NCBI GenBank assembly: GCA_029582265.1
Contig: CM055828.1
Location: 30,624,459 to 30,688,458, forward strand
Origin: Zoroaster sp. YZ-2022
Lineage: Eukaryota; Echinodermata; Asteroidea; Forcipulatida; Zoroasteridae
Direction: 5' to 3'
Length of the DNA: 64,000 nt
Shown here: positions 37,929 to 48,979 of the stretch, piece after piece
Layout of the letters: every line of letters begins with the position of its first letter
Numbering within the stretch: the stretch's first letter is position 1
Translations under genes and position numbers: made by a program
Notes under the pieces: generated by a model
What the model saw: only the letters and a program-made list of their open reading frames with translations
The model's database searches: none
Told to the model about the DNA's origin: nothing

Positions 37929-38387
37929 AGGAATATGTAACATTTGTAAGGCCACGGCATTATACAGATCAGACTACGGTATTGCCTGGCGCGTAGCCGG
38001 GGGGGAGGAGGGTTGAAGGAGGTTGCACCCCTTGAGCCTTTAAGGAATATCTAACATTTGTAAGGCCACGGCATCATAAAGATCAGACTACGGTATTGCC
38101 TGGCGCGTAGCCGGGGGGGAGGAGGGTTGAAGGAGGTTGCACCCCTTGAGCCTTTAAGGAATATCTAACATTTGTAAGGCCACGGCATCATAAAGATCAG
38201 ACTACGGTATTGCCCGGCGCGTAGCCGGGGGGGGGGGAGGGTTGAAGGATGTTGCACCCCTTGAGCCTTTAAGGAATATGTAACATTTGTAAGGCCACGG
38301 CATCATAAAGATCAGACTACGGTATTGCCTGGCGCGTAGCCGGGGGGGGGGGGGGGAGGGTTGAAGGATGTTGCACCCCTTGAGCCT
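37929..38387 (+). repeat. Four tandem copies of a 114-bp unit
   Basis: CATTTGTAAGGCCACGGCAT recurs at 37941, 38055, 38169 and 38284. Each unit continues with GATCAGACTACGGTATTGCC, TGGCGCGTAGCC, a G-run of varying length and GTTGCACCCCTTGAGCC. The GCGTAGCC plus G-run resembles the termini of the foldback elements at 57780-58022, so this looks like a transposon fragment amplified in tandem. Confidence 0.9.
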
Positions 38388-40364
38388 GTGTTTTTGGTTT
38401 GTTTATGTTTTTTAATACAACAAATTGAAACTAAACATAAACTAAACATACCCTTAAAAGAGAGGGGGACGGGTAGTTGTTCAGTGATCTCAATCTCAAT
38501 TTCCTAGTTTTACTTTTAAAAATAAAATTATACCAGGCCCGCTGACAAACTGGCAGCTAGAGCCATCAGCGAGTAGAAAACTCTCAATGGCATTACAGAT
38601 CAGTGGGTTGTGAGTTTGGGGAGGTGGGGAGGTTTGTAGTTGTACCAATTGTTTTTGCAGCCGGGAGGGGGAGGGGGGCACGTGCCCCTGCGCCGCAGTC
38701 GGGCACGTTTTGACACGTTGTGTGGAGGTGAATTTTTTCAGCAGCACAAGAGAAACCATTATGTTTGATTTTATTAGAAATTTGAATTTTCAGCAGAGGG
38801 CACAACCCTCTAGCCAATGGAAAACATTCCCACAGGCACCCAATGGTATAGTAAAAAAAAACTAAATTCCTAGAACTTCTCATGAGAGTATTATGAAGCT
38901 AAATTGTCATTATCATTTTCATGATTGTGTACACAATACACCATATACATTATGACACCCAATAACCCATGTTAAAGTATATTTGTAAGAAATATGGAAA
39001 GTTGTTCATGAATATCAGTTCAAAATGCGCAATTTGGGTTACAACCTGTCAGTCTAATTAATTCTGAGAGCGAATGAATTATGTAGAATTATGATCCTGT
39101 TTCTGTTATTATGATTTATTTCGTGTGAAGGAGAAAACAAAAATTATTGTACAAACCTGACTGCAATTTAAATCTTTGTATAATAGGGTTTATTAAAAGA
39201 AATATATCATTGGCCAACAATATCATTGGTAACAACGAAAATATAGGCGCTGTGTCACATGTAAACGTAAGAGCCCCCCCCCCCCCAGGACCTTAGGATT
39301 TTCTGAATTCGAGACGAAAGGGGTTCATATAAAATTATTTTTTTAAATATTGTTTACCTTGAGTCGAGATAATACAATTTATTTTGTTTAGTTTCATTAT
39401 GACAATAACCTCTCTTAAAATGAGGAAAGATAAACTATCAAATTTTGCTAGACCCTCTTTATAAACAGAAACCTCGATTGTTGTACACGTCATAGACAGC
39501 AAACAGCCGTACTGGCCTTCACTGATCGTTCTGTCGATGACGACATATCAAAAGCATCATTGTGGTCTTGGTCTCATTTTGAGGATTTCATTTTATTCAG
39601 ATTTCTATACAGTGACGAGCATACACTTATTTTAAGGGAACAAAACGTATGTTTTCAGTTTCAAATTTAGAAAAGCTTTAAACAGCCAGTAATCAATGAT
39701 TGTGGAGTGTTTCCTATGATAACTTACGTTTGATTAATCATTATGTTGTTTGATTTCGCAAAGTAAAAAATACCCGAGTTGTACATTATGAACGTGTGTG
39801 TACATATAAATCATAGAACCACAATGATAACCCACGCATCAACCCATGATGAAATGATATAGGATTCTTAGTATAATTGATCAACCTGAATTTTTGATCC
39901 AAACCTTTTGGGAAAAAGTGCAAGAGGTCAATTACAATTCTTTTTATTCTGCAATGGAGTTAAATTACTTCATTTATTCACTCTCATATCAAAGCATATA
40001 CCAAAAAAACAATAACATTCAATAATTCTTACTTTGGTCAATATACCATCTATTTTGATTATATTTTTCCTGAAATCAATATATAATAGGACTTATTGAT
40101 TGCACATCAGATAACATTATTTCAATAGCTGCAATCGTTGAATAGAAATTTACTGTCTATGACTAAAATCTATGACTATTGCATTTTTTGCAATAATTTA
40201 CCGAAATGTGAGATATATCACAATGTCGACATCTTCACTGTTCAGTATTTTCATTCAGTTTGGATGCACATAATAACATTTTATTACCAGTGTCTTTACT
40301 TACTCGTTAAACTGAAAATGAAGGAACAACATAAAATGTTAGTTTCATTTTGTATGCATTTCAG
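38388..40364. other. No gene seen (presumed first intron)
   Basis: Contains the 38900-39050 copy of the local repeat family and a C-rich tract near 39275. If the noncoding first exon is right, this is intronic. Confidence 0.3.
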
Positions 40365-40493
40365 ATTGTAGTTCATCTCTTAAACCATCTCTGACATCAA
40401 CGGGAAAGGTGGAACGAGAAACCATGGGCTACTTGGGTTTCATCGTTGTAGCTCTTATGGCACAGGGATTCTGTGTCCTCATGGCACAATTAG
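40365..40493 (+). CDS. Signal-peptide exon
   Basis: The exon follows GTATGCATTTCAG. After a 59-nt leader, ATG at 40424 (context GAAACCATGG) opens MGYLGFIVVALMAQGFCVLM, then AQL and the first base of a Gly codon. The hydrophobic core of about 15 residues and the absence of charges fit a secretory signal peptide with cleavage near the end of the exon. It ends TTAG|GTAAGTT in phase 1, matching the CUB exon, whose first two bases complete GGT (Gly). The donor is the first of eight tandem copies of itself. If any later donor were used, the frame would read Gly-Lys-Leu-stop. Confidence 0.8.
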
Positions 40494-40626
40494 GTAAGTT
40501 ATGACAATCAGGTAAGTTATGACAATCAGGTAAGTTATGACAATCAGGTAAGTTATGACAATCAGGTAAGTTATGACAATCAGGTAAGTTATGACAATCA
40601 GGTAAGTTATGACAATCAGGTAAGTT
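40494..40626 (+). repeat. Eight tandem splice donors, 18-bp period
   Basis: GTAAGTT recurs at 40494, 40512, 40530, 40548, 40566, 40584, 40602 and 40620, with unit GTAAGTTATGACAATCAG. From the second copy on, each is a near-consensus donor, CAG|GTAAGT, which is a better match than the first (TAG|GTAAGT). The repeat starts exactly at the exon boundary. Its unit length of six codons includes an in-frame TGA in the signal-peptide frame. Confidence 0.95.
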
Positions 40627-40639
40627 AATATGAGTACAC

Positions 40640-42142
40640 AACTACTTCACTAAATCGCTTAAGCGTTATAATCTGTGTACATAAGTAGCTTAAATTTTGA
40701 GACCAATATTCTCATTGTTAATGATAAAGAAATCTTACAGAATATCATGAACATACACGTACAATACTAAATATTATGCACACGAAACATAGATTCAACT
40801 GTGTTTACATTAGGTTTTCGTTTAAGGTGCTTGTAGCTGATGGGATTTGCGGGGGGGGGGGTGTAGTCTAATAAATGATGTGTATGCTGAAGTAGGGAGA
40901 CGCCATACTAATTTCAAATCCTACTCATTATTGCAAGTAGATATTAAATTTTGTCATAATACTGCGTTCTGTTTTCGATAAAATGATTCATTAAAACATT
41001 TACATTTACGAAACAATATTATTTATACCGATTTAAAAAAATTATTTTGTAGTAACCAATCAGCGTTGTATAGTATAGTATAGTGAAAACGAGGTATACC
41101 CTGGGAACGAAGTTCATTCGTCCCTGGTTTGCGTATCGTCATTCAGAAAATAAGAACAACTCCCCATTTTTGGTCAGCAAAAATAATATAGCACCCTCTA
41201 TTGACGTTATCAATTGGTCGTTGATTTTAGTTTATAAAAAATGTAGTGACAATCTGACTATAGATGGTGTCATAGTGTTTACATCAATTATTTGTATTCA
41301 TTCTTATTGGACATTTTAGATAGGGTATCCTTTACACAACTCAAACTGGATCTTTGTTCTTCTTTTTTAAATGACACCATATTTACTGGAATTTAGCCCC
41401 TCAAAACAATTGCATGATAATCCAATGCTGTACCAGATCTTTAATCCTGATGAATCGTCAAATCCTACACAGATACTGTTATCATAAATCTGTGATAATT
41501 AAATGATATTATGATTCATGTATTATACTGCACCATAGAGCTATATACACTAAAATTCTTCCAAACAAAGCTGTTATTATTCAAGGTCATATCTGGGTAT
41601 TGTTTATCGTAAGTTTCCACTGGGTCTGGATAGTTGCCATGGTGGAACCTTAAATATATTTTAAGCCCGTGTTTGGCTCAAGAGACCCCCAAAATAGAAT
41701 TTAAAAAGCGAACGCATTTGAACACCTTTTTTAGTTTGTTTGTTTGTTTTATCGGATGTTGGAAACTGTATAAAAGCGATATTTAAAACGCGATTGGTTC
41801 TGATTGACAGCCGCGCTGGCCAATCAACAGACTGCACACGCCCTCGTGCAAGCAGAGGATTAAAATGATGACCCATCTTTTTATTAATTTTTATGTTAAT
41901 TAACTGTCACTAATTGTGGAATGATTTTGTCGTTCAATATCTCAAAATAACATTTATTACTTCCTTAACCCCAGAAAAATAGCAATTCAACATTTAAACT
42001 GATTTTTTATCGTCAAATCGGCCGAAACACGGGTGATATTTATAATAACTTTGTCCTCATTTAATAAGTATTATGCATGTCTTCGTGCAGGGATCTACTC
42101 ATTGGTCTCCTAATGAACTATGTATGCACTATATACAATACC
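40640..42142. other. Intron after the signal exon
   Basis: AT-rich, with a ten-base G tract at about 40851-40861 and nothing else recognised before the inserted element at 42143. Confidence 0.5.
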
Positions 42143-42406
42143 TGCATGGGCGGATCCAGAACATTTTTTAGGGGGGGGGGGCTGAGAATCAAAAACAATT
42201 ATTTTTCAGTACTACAAAAATTACAATGAAATAATCAAAGGGAGAGAAAAACAAAGCACACTGTGGGAATGGGAGTGCGTTCTCCCCTCCCCTCTCCCTC
42301 TCTCTCTTTTTCTCTCCTTTTTTTTATTTTATTTTTTTAATTTTTTTTAAAACGATTTTAGGGGGGGGGGGCTACATCCCCCTTAGCCCCCCTGGATCCG
42401 CCAATG
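42143..42406 (+). mobile_element. Foldback element with 5-bp target duplication, copy 1
   Basis: It begins CATGGGCGGATCCAG and ends CTGGATCCGCCAATG, giving 15-bp inverted ends with one mismatch. It is flanked by ACCTG on both sides (42138-42142 and 42407-42411). The interior has a G-run, CTGAGAATCAAAAACAATTA and a CT-rich microsatellite, and is non-coding. The second copy is at 50884-51188 in the opposite orientation. Confidence 0.85.
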
Positions 42407-42595
42407 ACCTGTGTGTATAATCTACTACATGAAAAGTTATACAAAGTGAACATAACATTCACTCATGTAGCGTGAGAGATCGTCCGTGATGTACTTAATA
42501 ATACACGTCAATACGCGTCAATATAAATGTCTATGAAATGAAGTACTGTGTGACACATTTTTGTACGCTTTTGTTTTGTTGTTTTTTCTCTTAAG

Positions 42596-42952
42596 GTAAA
42601 TGTGGTTTGAATCAATACTACGTTTCACCTGGGAATTATTCATATATAAAGTCTCCAGGTTACCCGCTAAACTACCCTAAGGATATCAACTGTGACTGGG
42701 AGATCATAAACCCTGATTCACAGATACTGGTGAGGGTTCTTCATTTTGAAACCGAAGAATTCTTTCACAAGGTAGAGTTTGATGGAAGTACTCTAAATGG
42801 AGGTGAGATGGTTTCTTTCAAACTTCATGGAACCACTAAAGTACGAACCATTGCGTTCAATTCCACATCAGTGTTTGTGAAGTTCACATCTGATCCCTGG
42901 GTGACGCATACTGGATTTCTCCTGCAGCTGTTGGGCAACTTCTCGGTCACAA
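42596..42952 (+). CDS. CUB domain exon
   Basis: The 357-nt exon starts after TTTTCTCTTAAG and ends TCACA|GTAAGTGG, phase 1-1. It encodes one CUB module: KCGLNQYYVSPGNYSYIKSP with the hallmark SPGYPLNYPKDINCDWEI, then VRVLHFETEEFF, KVEFDG, TIAFNSTSVFVKFTSDPW and GFLLQLLGNFSVT. Only the first Cys pair of the usual four Cys is present; the second pair is missing, as in some two-Cys CUB domains. Potential N-glycosylation sites are NYS, NST and NFS. CUB domains bind proteins or glycans outside the cell. Confidence 0.92.
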
Positions 42953-43388
42953 GTAAGTGGTTTACTATTTCTCTTATACTTAAAGCACTTAACACATGCA
43001 AAGAATTGTAAGATCATGGGGGGATTACTATTATTATTGTTATTATTAACATTTTCTTTGGGGGGGGGGTCCAAGGGGTCATGTCCCCCTATTGACTGCC
43101 TTGTTGGCGGGTTTATTGCTTAAATTGATTTAACTTTCCTAGAGAGACCAAAATAAATTTTTAACAAAGCGAATAATGATGTTTATTTCTCCAATGTTGA
43201 GTCTGAACCCCCCTTTCAAATTTCCTGGATCTGCCCCTGAGGATATGTACGTTGCGACCTGTAATATAATAATTGATCGGAAATGTCATACCAGCCTGGA
43301 ATGATTTGGGTTTTGTACATTAAGGGTAAACAAAAATGTATTATACCACAGACTGGTGAAGTTATTACATTAGGCCAAAACATTTTTT

Positions 43389-44219
43389 TGTTGAGTTGCC
43401 CTCCAGTGAAAATATTTGAAGGGGTCGGTCGGTCGGGATTTTTATTTTTTTTATTAATTTTGTTTCCTCCTTGACTGTCATTTTAAGATTAAAATGCTTT
43501 GGAACTGTAACCACATACCATGTTTTTCATTTGTATACCTATCAGCAAGGAATTCTGCTTCAGAATAAAAGTATCCCAAGCATTTTTGTTGTACTTTTCG
43601 CTGTGATTGACACAGCAAATTCATCCATATTGCGTGCAATGCTCAACATGCAACATGTGAGTGGCCATTCGATTTGAGAACGTGTAGATTGAGTCGCAAT
43701 CGTTGACACACAGTGCGGGGAGCCAGTGCACAACGTGTGAGGGTCATTTGATTTGAAAACGTGTAGATTTGAGTCGCAATCGTTGACACACAGTGCGGGG
43801 AGCCAGTGCACAACGTGTGAGGGCCATTTGATTTGAAAACGTGTAGATTTGAGTCGCAATCATTGACATACAAAACAGTGCGCGAAGCCAGTGGAAAACA
43901 TGTGAGGGGCCATTCGATTGGAAAACGTGTAGATTTGAGTCGCAATCGTTGGCACACGGTGTGTGCGAAGGCAGTGCACCATGTGAGGGCCGGGTCCATT
44001 CGATTTGAAAACATGTAGATTGAGTCTTAGGTACCGGTAAATTTACCGGTAAAAAAGTGGAAAATTTCACAAATCAAACGTATTATGTTTTATACAAAGA
44101 AAATTGGTAAGTTTCATTAATAAATAGGCCTATGAATGACGGGGAAAAAAAAAAAAAAAAAAAAAACCCGACCCGAGATTTCAGCACTTTTGGGTCGGTC
44201 GGTGGAGGGCAACTCAACA
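43389..44219. mobile_element. Foldback element containing a minisatellite
   Basis: TGTTGAGTTGCCCTCCA at 43389 reappears inverted as TGGAGGGCAACTCAACA ending at 44219. Just inside each end is a GGTCGGTCGG stretch. The interior contains the five-copy minisatellite at 43660-44025, a palindrome ACCGGTAAATTTACCGGTAA near 44035 and a poly-A run. It lies in the CUB-LDLa intron. No transposase is present. Confidence 0.75.
43660..44025 (+). repeat. Five-copy minisatellite, about 80-85 bp
   Basis: Units contain CCATTCGATTTGAAAACGTG, TAGATTTGAGTCGCAATCGT, TGACACACAGTGCGGGGAGC and CAGTGCACAACGTGTGAGGG. Because the unit is free of stops in some frames, it gives open frames on the minus strand that are artefacts. 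Confidence 0.9.
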
Positions 44220-44681
44220 TCTTTTTTTTTTTGGCCTTATGGGAAAACGTTTTTTACAACTGAATACGGGCAATATTACATTATACTTAATGTTTCAGGC
44301 CAGCATTCCACTACTGGCTAATTCTTTCATTAGTACATGGTTTCATAAGATAAATGAGTTGAATTTCGAGTTGAAAAGTAAAACAATCCAATGATATTGA
44401 AAATACCCTTGTTTATCCATAATTATGATTTTTTAAACACTACCAACAGCAAGGGGTGTTTCTTTTGAACGCTCTCAGTTGATCACAATACCATTTGTAT
44501 CACAGAAAAAGATCATAATAATGGATTGAAACAAAGGGTTACAAAGTCACTGGAGATAAATTGTCATGTAAACGAGTCGTTACTTCTACGTTTATTTTAA
44601 TTTATAATACAATGTAATTAATTCGACAAAGGTTAACTTAGTTAATTTGGGAAGCATTTTGTTTTAAATATTCACGGACAG

Positions 44682-44804
44682 ACGAAACATCTTGTCCCGA
44701 TGCCAGTCTGTTTGATTGTGGTGATGGCTCGTGTGTGTCACCTGACGCTAAATGCGATGGTTTTAGAGACTGCCATATCAGTGGACTGGATGAGGAAGAA
44801 TGTG
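44682..44804 (+). CDS. LDL-receptor class A domain exon
   Basis: The 123-nt exon (phase 1-1) lies between TTCACGGACAG and GTAAGCAATG. It encodes ETSCPDASLFDCGDGSCVSP then DAKCDGFRDCHISGLDEEEC. All six Cys of the LDLa module are present with standard spacing. The C-terminal acidic cluster that binds calcium is recognisable (DGFRDC...LDEEEC), though the usual second Asp-Cys-x-Asp-Gly-Ser-Asp run is altered to DCHISGLDE. In relaxin-type receptors a single LDLa before the LRRs drives signalling; whether that holds here is inference. Confidence 0.92.
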
Positions 44805-45961
44805 GTAAGCAATGAACCAGGATACAATTCATCAACATATCCTTACTTCCCCAAACGTCTTCTCAACGACCGTGGATTCCATGATAGTCACCTTACTGCA
44901 GTATTGTGTGGTCTGGTTATTAAAATGTCTACAACAAAAACTTCACCTAATTTTCTTCCCTTTTAAAACGCGCACATTCTGCTTGACACGATACGTGTTT
45001 GTCAGTGCTCATACACCCAAATACACCCACAATACTTCAATAAAAATACAAATTAACTCTGGAAATGTAAAATATTATAGTGATTACTATTGTGTGGACA
45101 ATAACACCAGCTTACTGTGGGGGGGGGGGATGCTTCTCAGGACCGCCGGGGAGAAACATGTTGTGCCTCTCCATCCTACCTCCTTTCTTACGAGGGTAAA
45201 AATGTTTACCCTTATGTAATTTGCTGTTTTTTCCCTTCATATTTTGATCAAATTGGATTTTAAAAATTTAACATGACGTCAAAAGGTGTCACTGACCAAC
45301 GTAATTTGAGCTCTCAACTGAAATTTTATCAGTAATGTATTGACGACCTGAGCCGAACATTTCATATTACTTGATTTTCATTCAGTTGAATGCACGGAAC
45401 GACCTCGGTCCAATGGTACCGTATATTTAGGCTGAAATGTTACAAGATTGTTCAATCTTCTAGGTCATGTCGTCCATACCTGCATATTTTTCTTTAAAAT
45501 GAACATAACCCGCAGATATAGTGACTGCTTTTAAAGACTCTATAATTATGGTATTCCAGAAAAACATAAATGATCACAGTTACTTGGTGTAAAGTTGATG
45601 ATGGTATCAGACATCCCTTAAATAAATTATGTCTGATGGTTCTCCCGTTTTAGTGCAATTAATCACATTATTTCGCAAATAAATTGTTGTCATCTGGAGA
45701 CGTAAATTCCACATTGGAATGAATACGACAAATCTGAATGCATGTTCAGTGTTATCTCATTAATGACACAATGAAATAAGCTGCAACTTTAACAGGTTGG
45801 TTTCTATACATATCTCTTGATTCTAAAGTAGGCATGTATTTATATGCATTTTAACAAAAGCGTACACTGCTTTAAGTTTGAATGCAGATAGTCAACATTT
45901 TAAATGGACATTTATTTTATGAGGTTCTTCCTTCTTATTCTTCTCGATCCATGATATGCAG
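44805..45961. other. Intron, no feature seen
   Basis: Lies between the LDLa and LRR-cap exons. It contains a G tract at about 45120 and nothing else that I can assign. Confidence 0.5.
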
Positions 45962-46079
45962 ATCAGCGATGTCCTGATGTCTGCAATTGTTCGTGGTGGA
46001 ATGGTTATAGCCTCGTCAGTTGCACGGATGGTTGGAACCAGTCCACTATCGATAACATCATGAACACAACGCGTATACT
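45962..46079 (+). CDS. LRR N-terminal cap exon
   Basis: The exon starts after CATGATATGCAG (phase 1) and ends CGTATACT|GTAAGTAC (phase 2). It encodes QRCPDVCNCSWWNGYSLVSC and then TDGWNQSTIDNIMNTTRI. The C-P-x-x-C-x-C...C pattern is the cysteine cap found before extracellular LRRs. Potential N-glycosylation occurs at NCS, NQS and NTT. It converts the phase-1 module system of the 5' exons to the phase-2 system of the LRR exons, as in relaxin-receptor-like genes. Confidence 0.9.
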
Positions 46080-46129
46080 GTAAGTACAGGGGCTCTGACT
46101 GAGCAGGGATAGAAATAACATTAATTAAA

Positions 46130-46330
46130 CTAAATTAGATGTATGAAGCACTCTATACTCGGTGCTTTCTGAGGATCTGCCGAAAAAAAACTCCCCACAG
46201 ACGACTCAGGCGGGATTCGAACCCACGACTTCAATGCTTATCCAAAACGAATCCCGAGTCGCCTTTGTAGTTTTGTCTAGTCGGAAAGCAACGGGTATAC
46301 AGTGCTTTGTACATACGTCGTTGGAAGAGC
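46130..46330 (-). repeat. Possible tRNA-derived SINE
   Basis: On the minus strand GTGGGTTCGAATCCCGCCTG is a good B box, followed by GTCTGTGGGGAGTTTTTTTT. A clear A box is not seen, so this is a SINE head or relic rather than a tRNA gene. It lies in the intron after the LRR cap exon. Confidence 0.45.
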
Positions 46331-46544
46331 AAAAATCGAATTAATTGTTTAAAACCCGACGCAAGAATTACATTAATTAATGTTAACAAATATTTAATAT
46401 ATTAACAAAAGTAATAATAATAATCATGGTGAGTTTTTAACGTAATTCATGTCTCTTCTCGGTCGAATTTAAAGTTAATGTCATTATTTGACAAAATGTG
46501 TAATAAAGCGGTTTTCTTTCTATTTTGACACCTTTTATCTCCAG

Positions 46545-46616
46545 TGAGTTATCGGGTGAAAATATCAACATTCTGCCTACTGGTCTTTTTAAAGACTTTT
46601 CGTTCTTACAATCATT
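46545..46616 (+). CDS. LRR exon 1 (divergent)
   Basis: 72 nt, phase 2-2, after CTTTTATCTCCAG and before GTAAGTGTTA. The core is ELSGENINILPTGLFKDFSF. It is the least similar to the others, and its flanking introns are not copies of the cassette, so it is probably the oldest repeat of the array. Confidence 0.85.
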
Positions 46617-47874
46617 GTAAGTGTTAACGTTCATTCTTCTTTAATTTGAAGATGGGAACGTATTGTTTGACATAAATGGGTGTCTTTAAGATAGTAGTCC
46701 AGGCTGTAATGTACTCCAGTTTTTTGTGCTAAAAGTAATTTTATGATCTAACTTGGTAAATTGTTTTATATATAATGCTATATTTGGGGATTTTGAACCA
46801 CAAAATAACATTACTTATGTTTTGTTAATATGTAGAGCCAAGGCCGCCATCTTGAACTTTAAAGGGCCATCCATTCTGACTTTGTTTGTTTGTCATTTAA
46901 TTTGCTAACGAACTCATACAACAATTTCAGAGAATAAAAGTCTACGTTAGGTTTGAAGAGGACTGTTTTATATCACTCTTTTGTATCATTCCCAGCATCG
47001 TGCTGTCATTCCCTAGGGCAACAAGTTAGGATACCATTCGTTTGATTGACAGCTTTGGCTGCAAGTTTGGATTTCAAATTTGGACATATTTTGCCCGATT
47101 GTTTGACTTTCTGACCACATAAAAGTACTATTGTTTTACATTTAATGCTACGTTATTTAGCGTCTTGAAGCGTCAAAATAATACTACTAATGTTTGTCCG
47201 TGAGAACACTGATGGATATATACCGATGTAGGTCTATATCTGCTTTAACACGATGTTTTTAACCCTACTTGGTGATTGTATTTTCTATATAGGCCTTTAA
47301 TATGAGATGCAGACGGAAACATTTTTCATAGTTTTTGACCGATCACTAATTTTTCACTAATAAATTATCGCTAATGAGGAAATTGGTATTGGTCATATTC
47401 TATAACACTTATTCATTGGAGACCTAGCATTGGTATAGGACAACGAACTGGTACTTTTACGTTTTTACATTTTCTAAAATGAGTGGACCTCGGGCAGGAA
47501 AATTGTTCAACTTGATTGACACCATGACAACGTTTCATAAAGTATGATTTCAGGAACATTGATGGATATCTCCTGAAGACGATCAGAGCATACTGATCGA
47601 AACGTCGGTTTGTAACTTCCAGTTCTTTTCAGAACTAATTACTACTCAATAGAGAATTTCACATGTTTTCACCGCAATTAGTCTTACTTATCCTCCACCA
47701 TGCAAAGCTACAAGTTTTACCTGAGCTGCCGGCGGAAATATTTTTCATAGCTTTTGAGTTGACCGATCACTAATAGTATGCTTTCAGAAAAATCTAAGAA
47801 CATTGGTGAAAATATTTTATGGGATTTAATGATCTTTGTTTTATTTAACATTATACTTTGTTTTCTCATTTTAG
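46617..47874. other. Intron; cassette-type sequence begins here
   Basis: The first part is unique. From about 47200 cassette-type intron sequence appears (GAACACTGATGGATATATAC, CCGATCACTAATTTTTCACT), including the block TGAGTGGACCTCGGGCAGGA at 47479. Confidence 0.6.
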
Positions 47875-47946
47875 ATCGCTGTTTGACAACAAAATCAGTG
47901 AAATTGCTCCAAGAGCATTTGATGGGCTACAAAATCTAAATACCTT
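47875..47946 (+). CDS. LRR exon 2
   Basis: 72 nt, phase 2-2, between TTCTCATTTTAG and GTAAGTATTC. The core is LFDNKISEIAPRAFDGLQNL. It has the typical 24-residue extracellular LRR form (LxxNxIxxIxPxxFxGLxxLxxL). First exon set in a fully cassette-type intron context. Confidence 0.9.
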
Positions 47947-48494
47947 GTAAGTATTCATGTCATGAATTTCAATCACGCAGCTGCATCGAGCCAGGCGATT
48001 TCTCTTGACTGAAGTTATGTCTCACTGCAAACAAATTAGATGAAGTGTTTAGTTCATATTTGCCGATCGATATATTTGTATGTATTTTTACTATTTTCTA
48101 CGTACGGCACAACGTAATCATCCACTCTTGGACAAATCAGTTATTAAATGAATCATATAGGCAAAAATACTCATAAAGTAATTAAAATAAATAAAATCGT
48201 TTTAACCAATTTACAATTCGTCACACTTGTCAATGAAGGGCTATATAGGACAACACACTTTTTCGATGCCCTCAACTGTTGTCTATCGATGTTTATTGTA
48301 ATTTAATTTTTCAAAATAATTGAAACTCGGTCATGATAAATGTTAAGATTGTCTGATATCATTACAATGTTTCACAAAGTATGGTTTAAGGAAAACCTAA
48401 GAACATTGAAAAATCTAAGAACATCATCGAAAATAACCATATTAACGGGATTTAATAATCTTTGTTTTAACCCTACTTTGTTTTCCCATCTTAG

Positions 48495-48569
48495 TTTGCT
48501 GGGGGAAAAAACAAAATCAGTGAAATTGCTTCAGGAGCATTTGAAGGTCTACAAAATCTCTATTATTTG
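48495..48569 (+). pseudogene. Dead LRR exon, frameshift and altered donor
   Basis: The acceptor is good (CCCATCTTAG) but the A/G-rich run CTGGGGGAAAAAACAAAATC moves the LRR out of frame within the first six codons. The donor is GGTAGTATT instead of GTAAGTATT. If spliced at that GT it would keep length divisible by three (75 nt) but encode KSVKLLQEHLKVYKISII, not an LRR. Confidence 0.8.
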
Positions 48570-48760
48570 GTAGTATTCATGTCATGAATTTCAAGTACAC
48601 AGCATCGAGCCACCGTTTTGTCTTAAATGAAGTTCACTGCAAACAAATTAGATGAAGTGCTTAGTTCATGTTTGCCCAGATCGAAATAATAATTTTTATG
48701 TATGCATTTTAAATTATTTTTACGTACCACACAACGTATTTGAATAGATCATCTTTTTAA

Positions 48761-48979
48761 ATGGACAACATCGTCACGATCAGAGAAGACTTTCAACAGG
48801 GCATGGAATTGGTTTCCTACTTTAAGATGAACACTGACTGAAAATTAATGGCTTATTTTTTGCAGCAGCAACGGTAATATGACCTTATCATGTGGGGTAT
48901 TATTTTCAATAAATTCAGTCACTGACCTAAAACTAGCACTCTGATTCCATGCCCTGTTGATCATGATGATATTGTCCCT
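48761..48979 (+). repeat. Complete TTAA-MITE, flanked by TTAA
   Basis: TTAA at 48757-48760 and 48980-48983 flank termini ATGGACAACATCGTCACGAT and, inverted, AGGGACAATATCATCATGAT. The element carries near-inverted halves, GGGCATGGAATTGG and GATTCCATGCCC. Sister cassettes without the element read ATCTGTTTAATGTATAT here (for example near 53640), which shows the TTAA was duplicated on insertion. Confidence 0.9.

Larger units (their letters stand above)
33410..39050. repeat. Locally amplified repeat family
   Basis: Blocks recur in this order. ATCGCATAAAACGTACCGTA to GTGACACTATTGAT lies at 33538-33750 and 35856-36010. GACATTCAATAACCCATTTG lies at about 33870, 35570, 36208 and 38955, followed by TTAGTTAATGAATTTTAGAT and CAAAATGCGCACGTGCGG. 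CAGGAGGCTCTGTGTGGGCA lies at 35027 and, as GTGAGCA, at 36438. The copies differ by insertions. No coding capacity or termini are recognised. Confidence 0.7.

Noticed and set aside
40429..40641. Minus-strand frame with repeated NLPDCH
   Set aside because: It is the antisense of the tandem splice-donor array, with no start, family or context of its own.
43560..44070. Overlapping minus-strand frames of about 100-120 codons
   Set aside because: They are produced by the stop-free minisatellite in the foldback element; their repeats are the satellite unit.
48340..48573. Open frame of 77 codons in the LRR region
   Set aside because: It reads a dead LRR exon in the wrong frame together with its intron.
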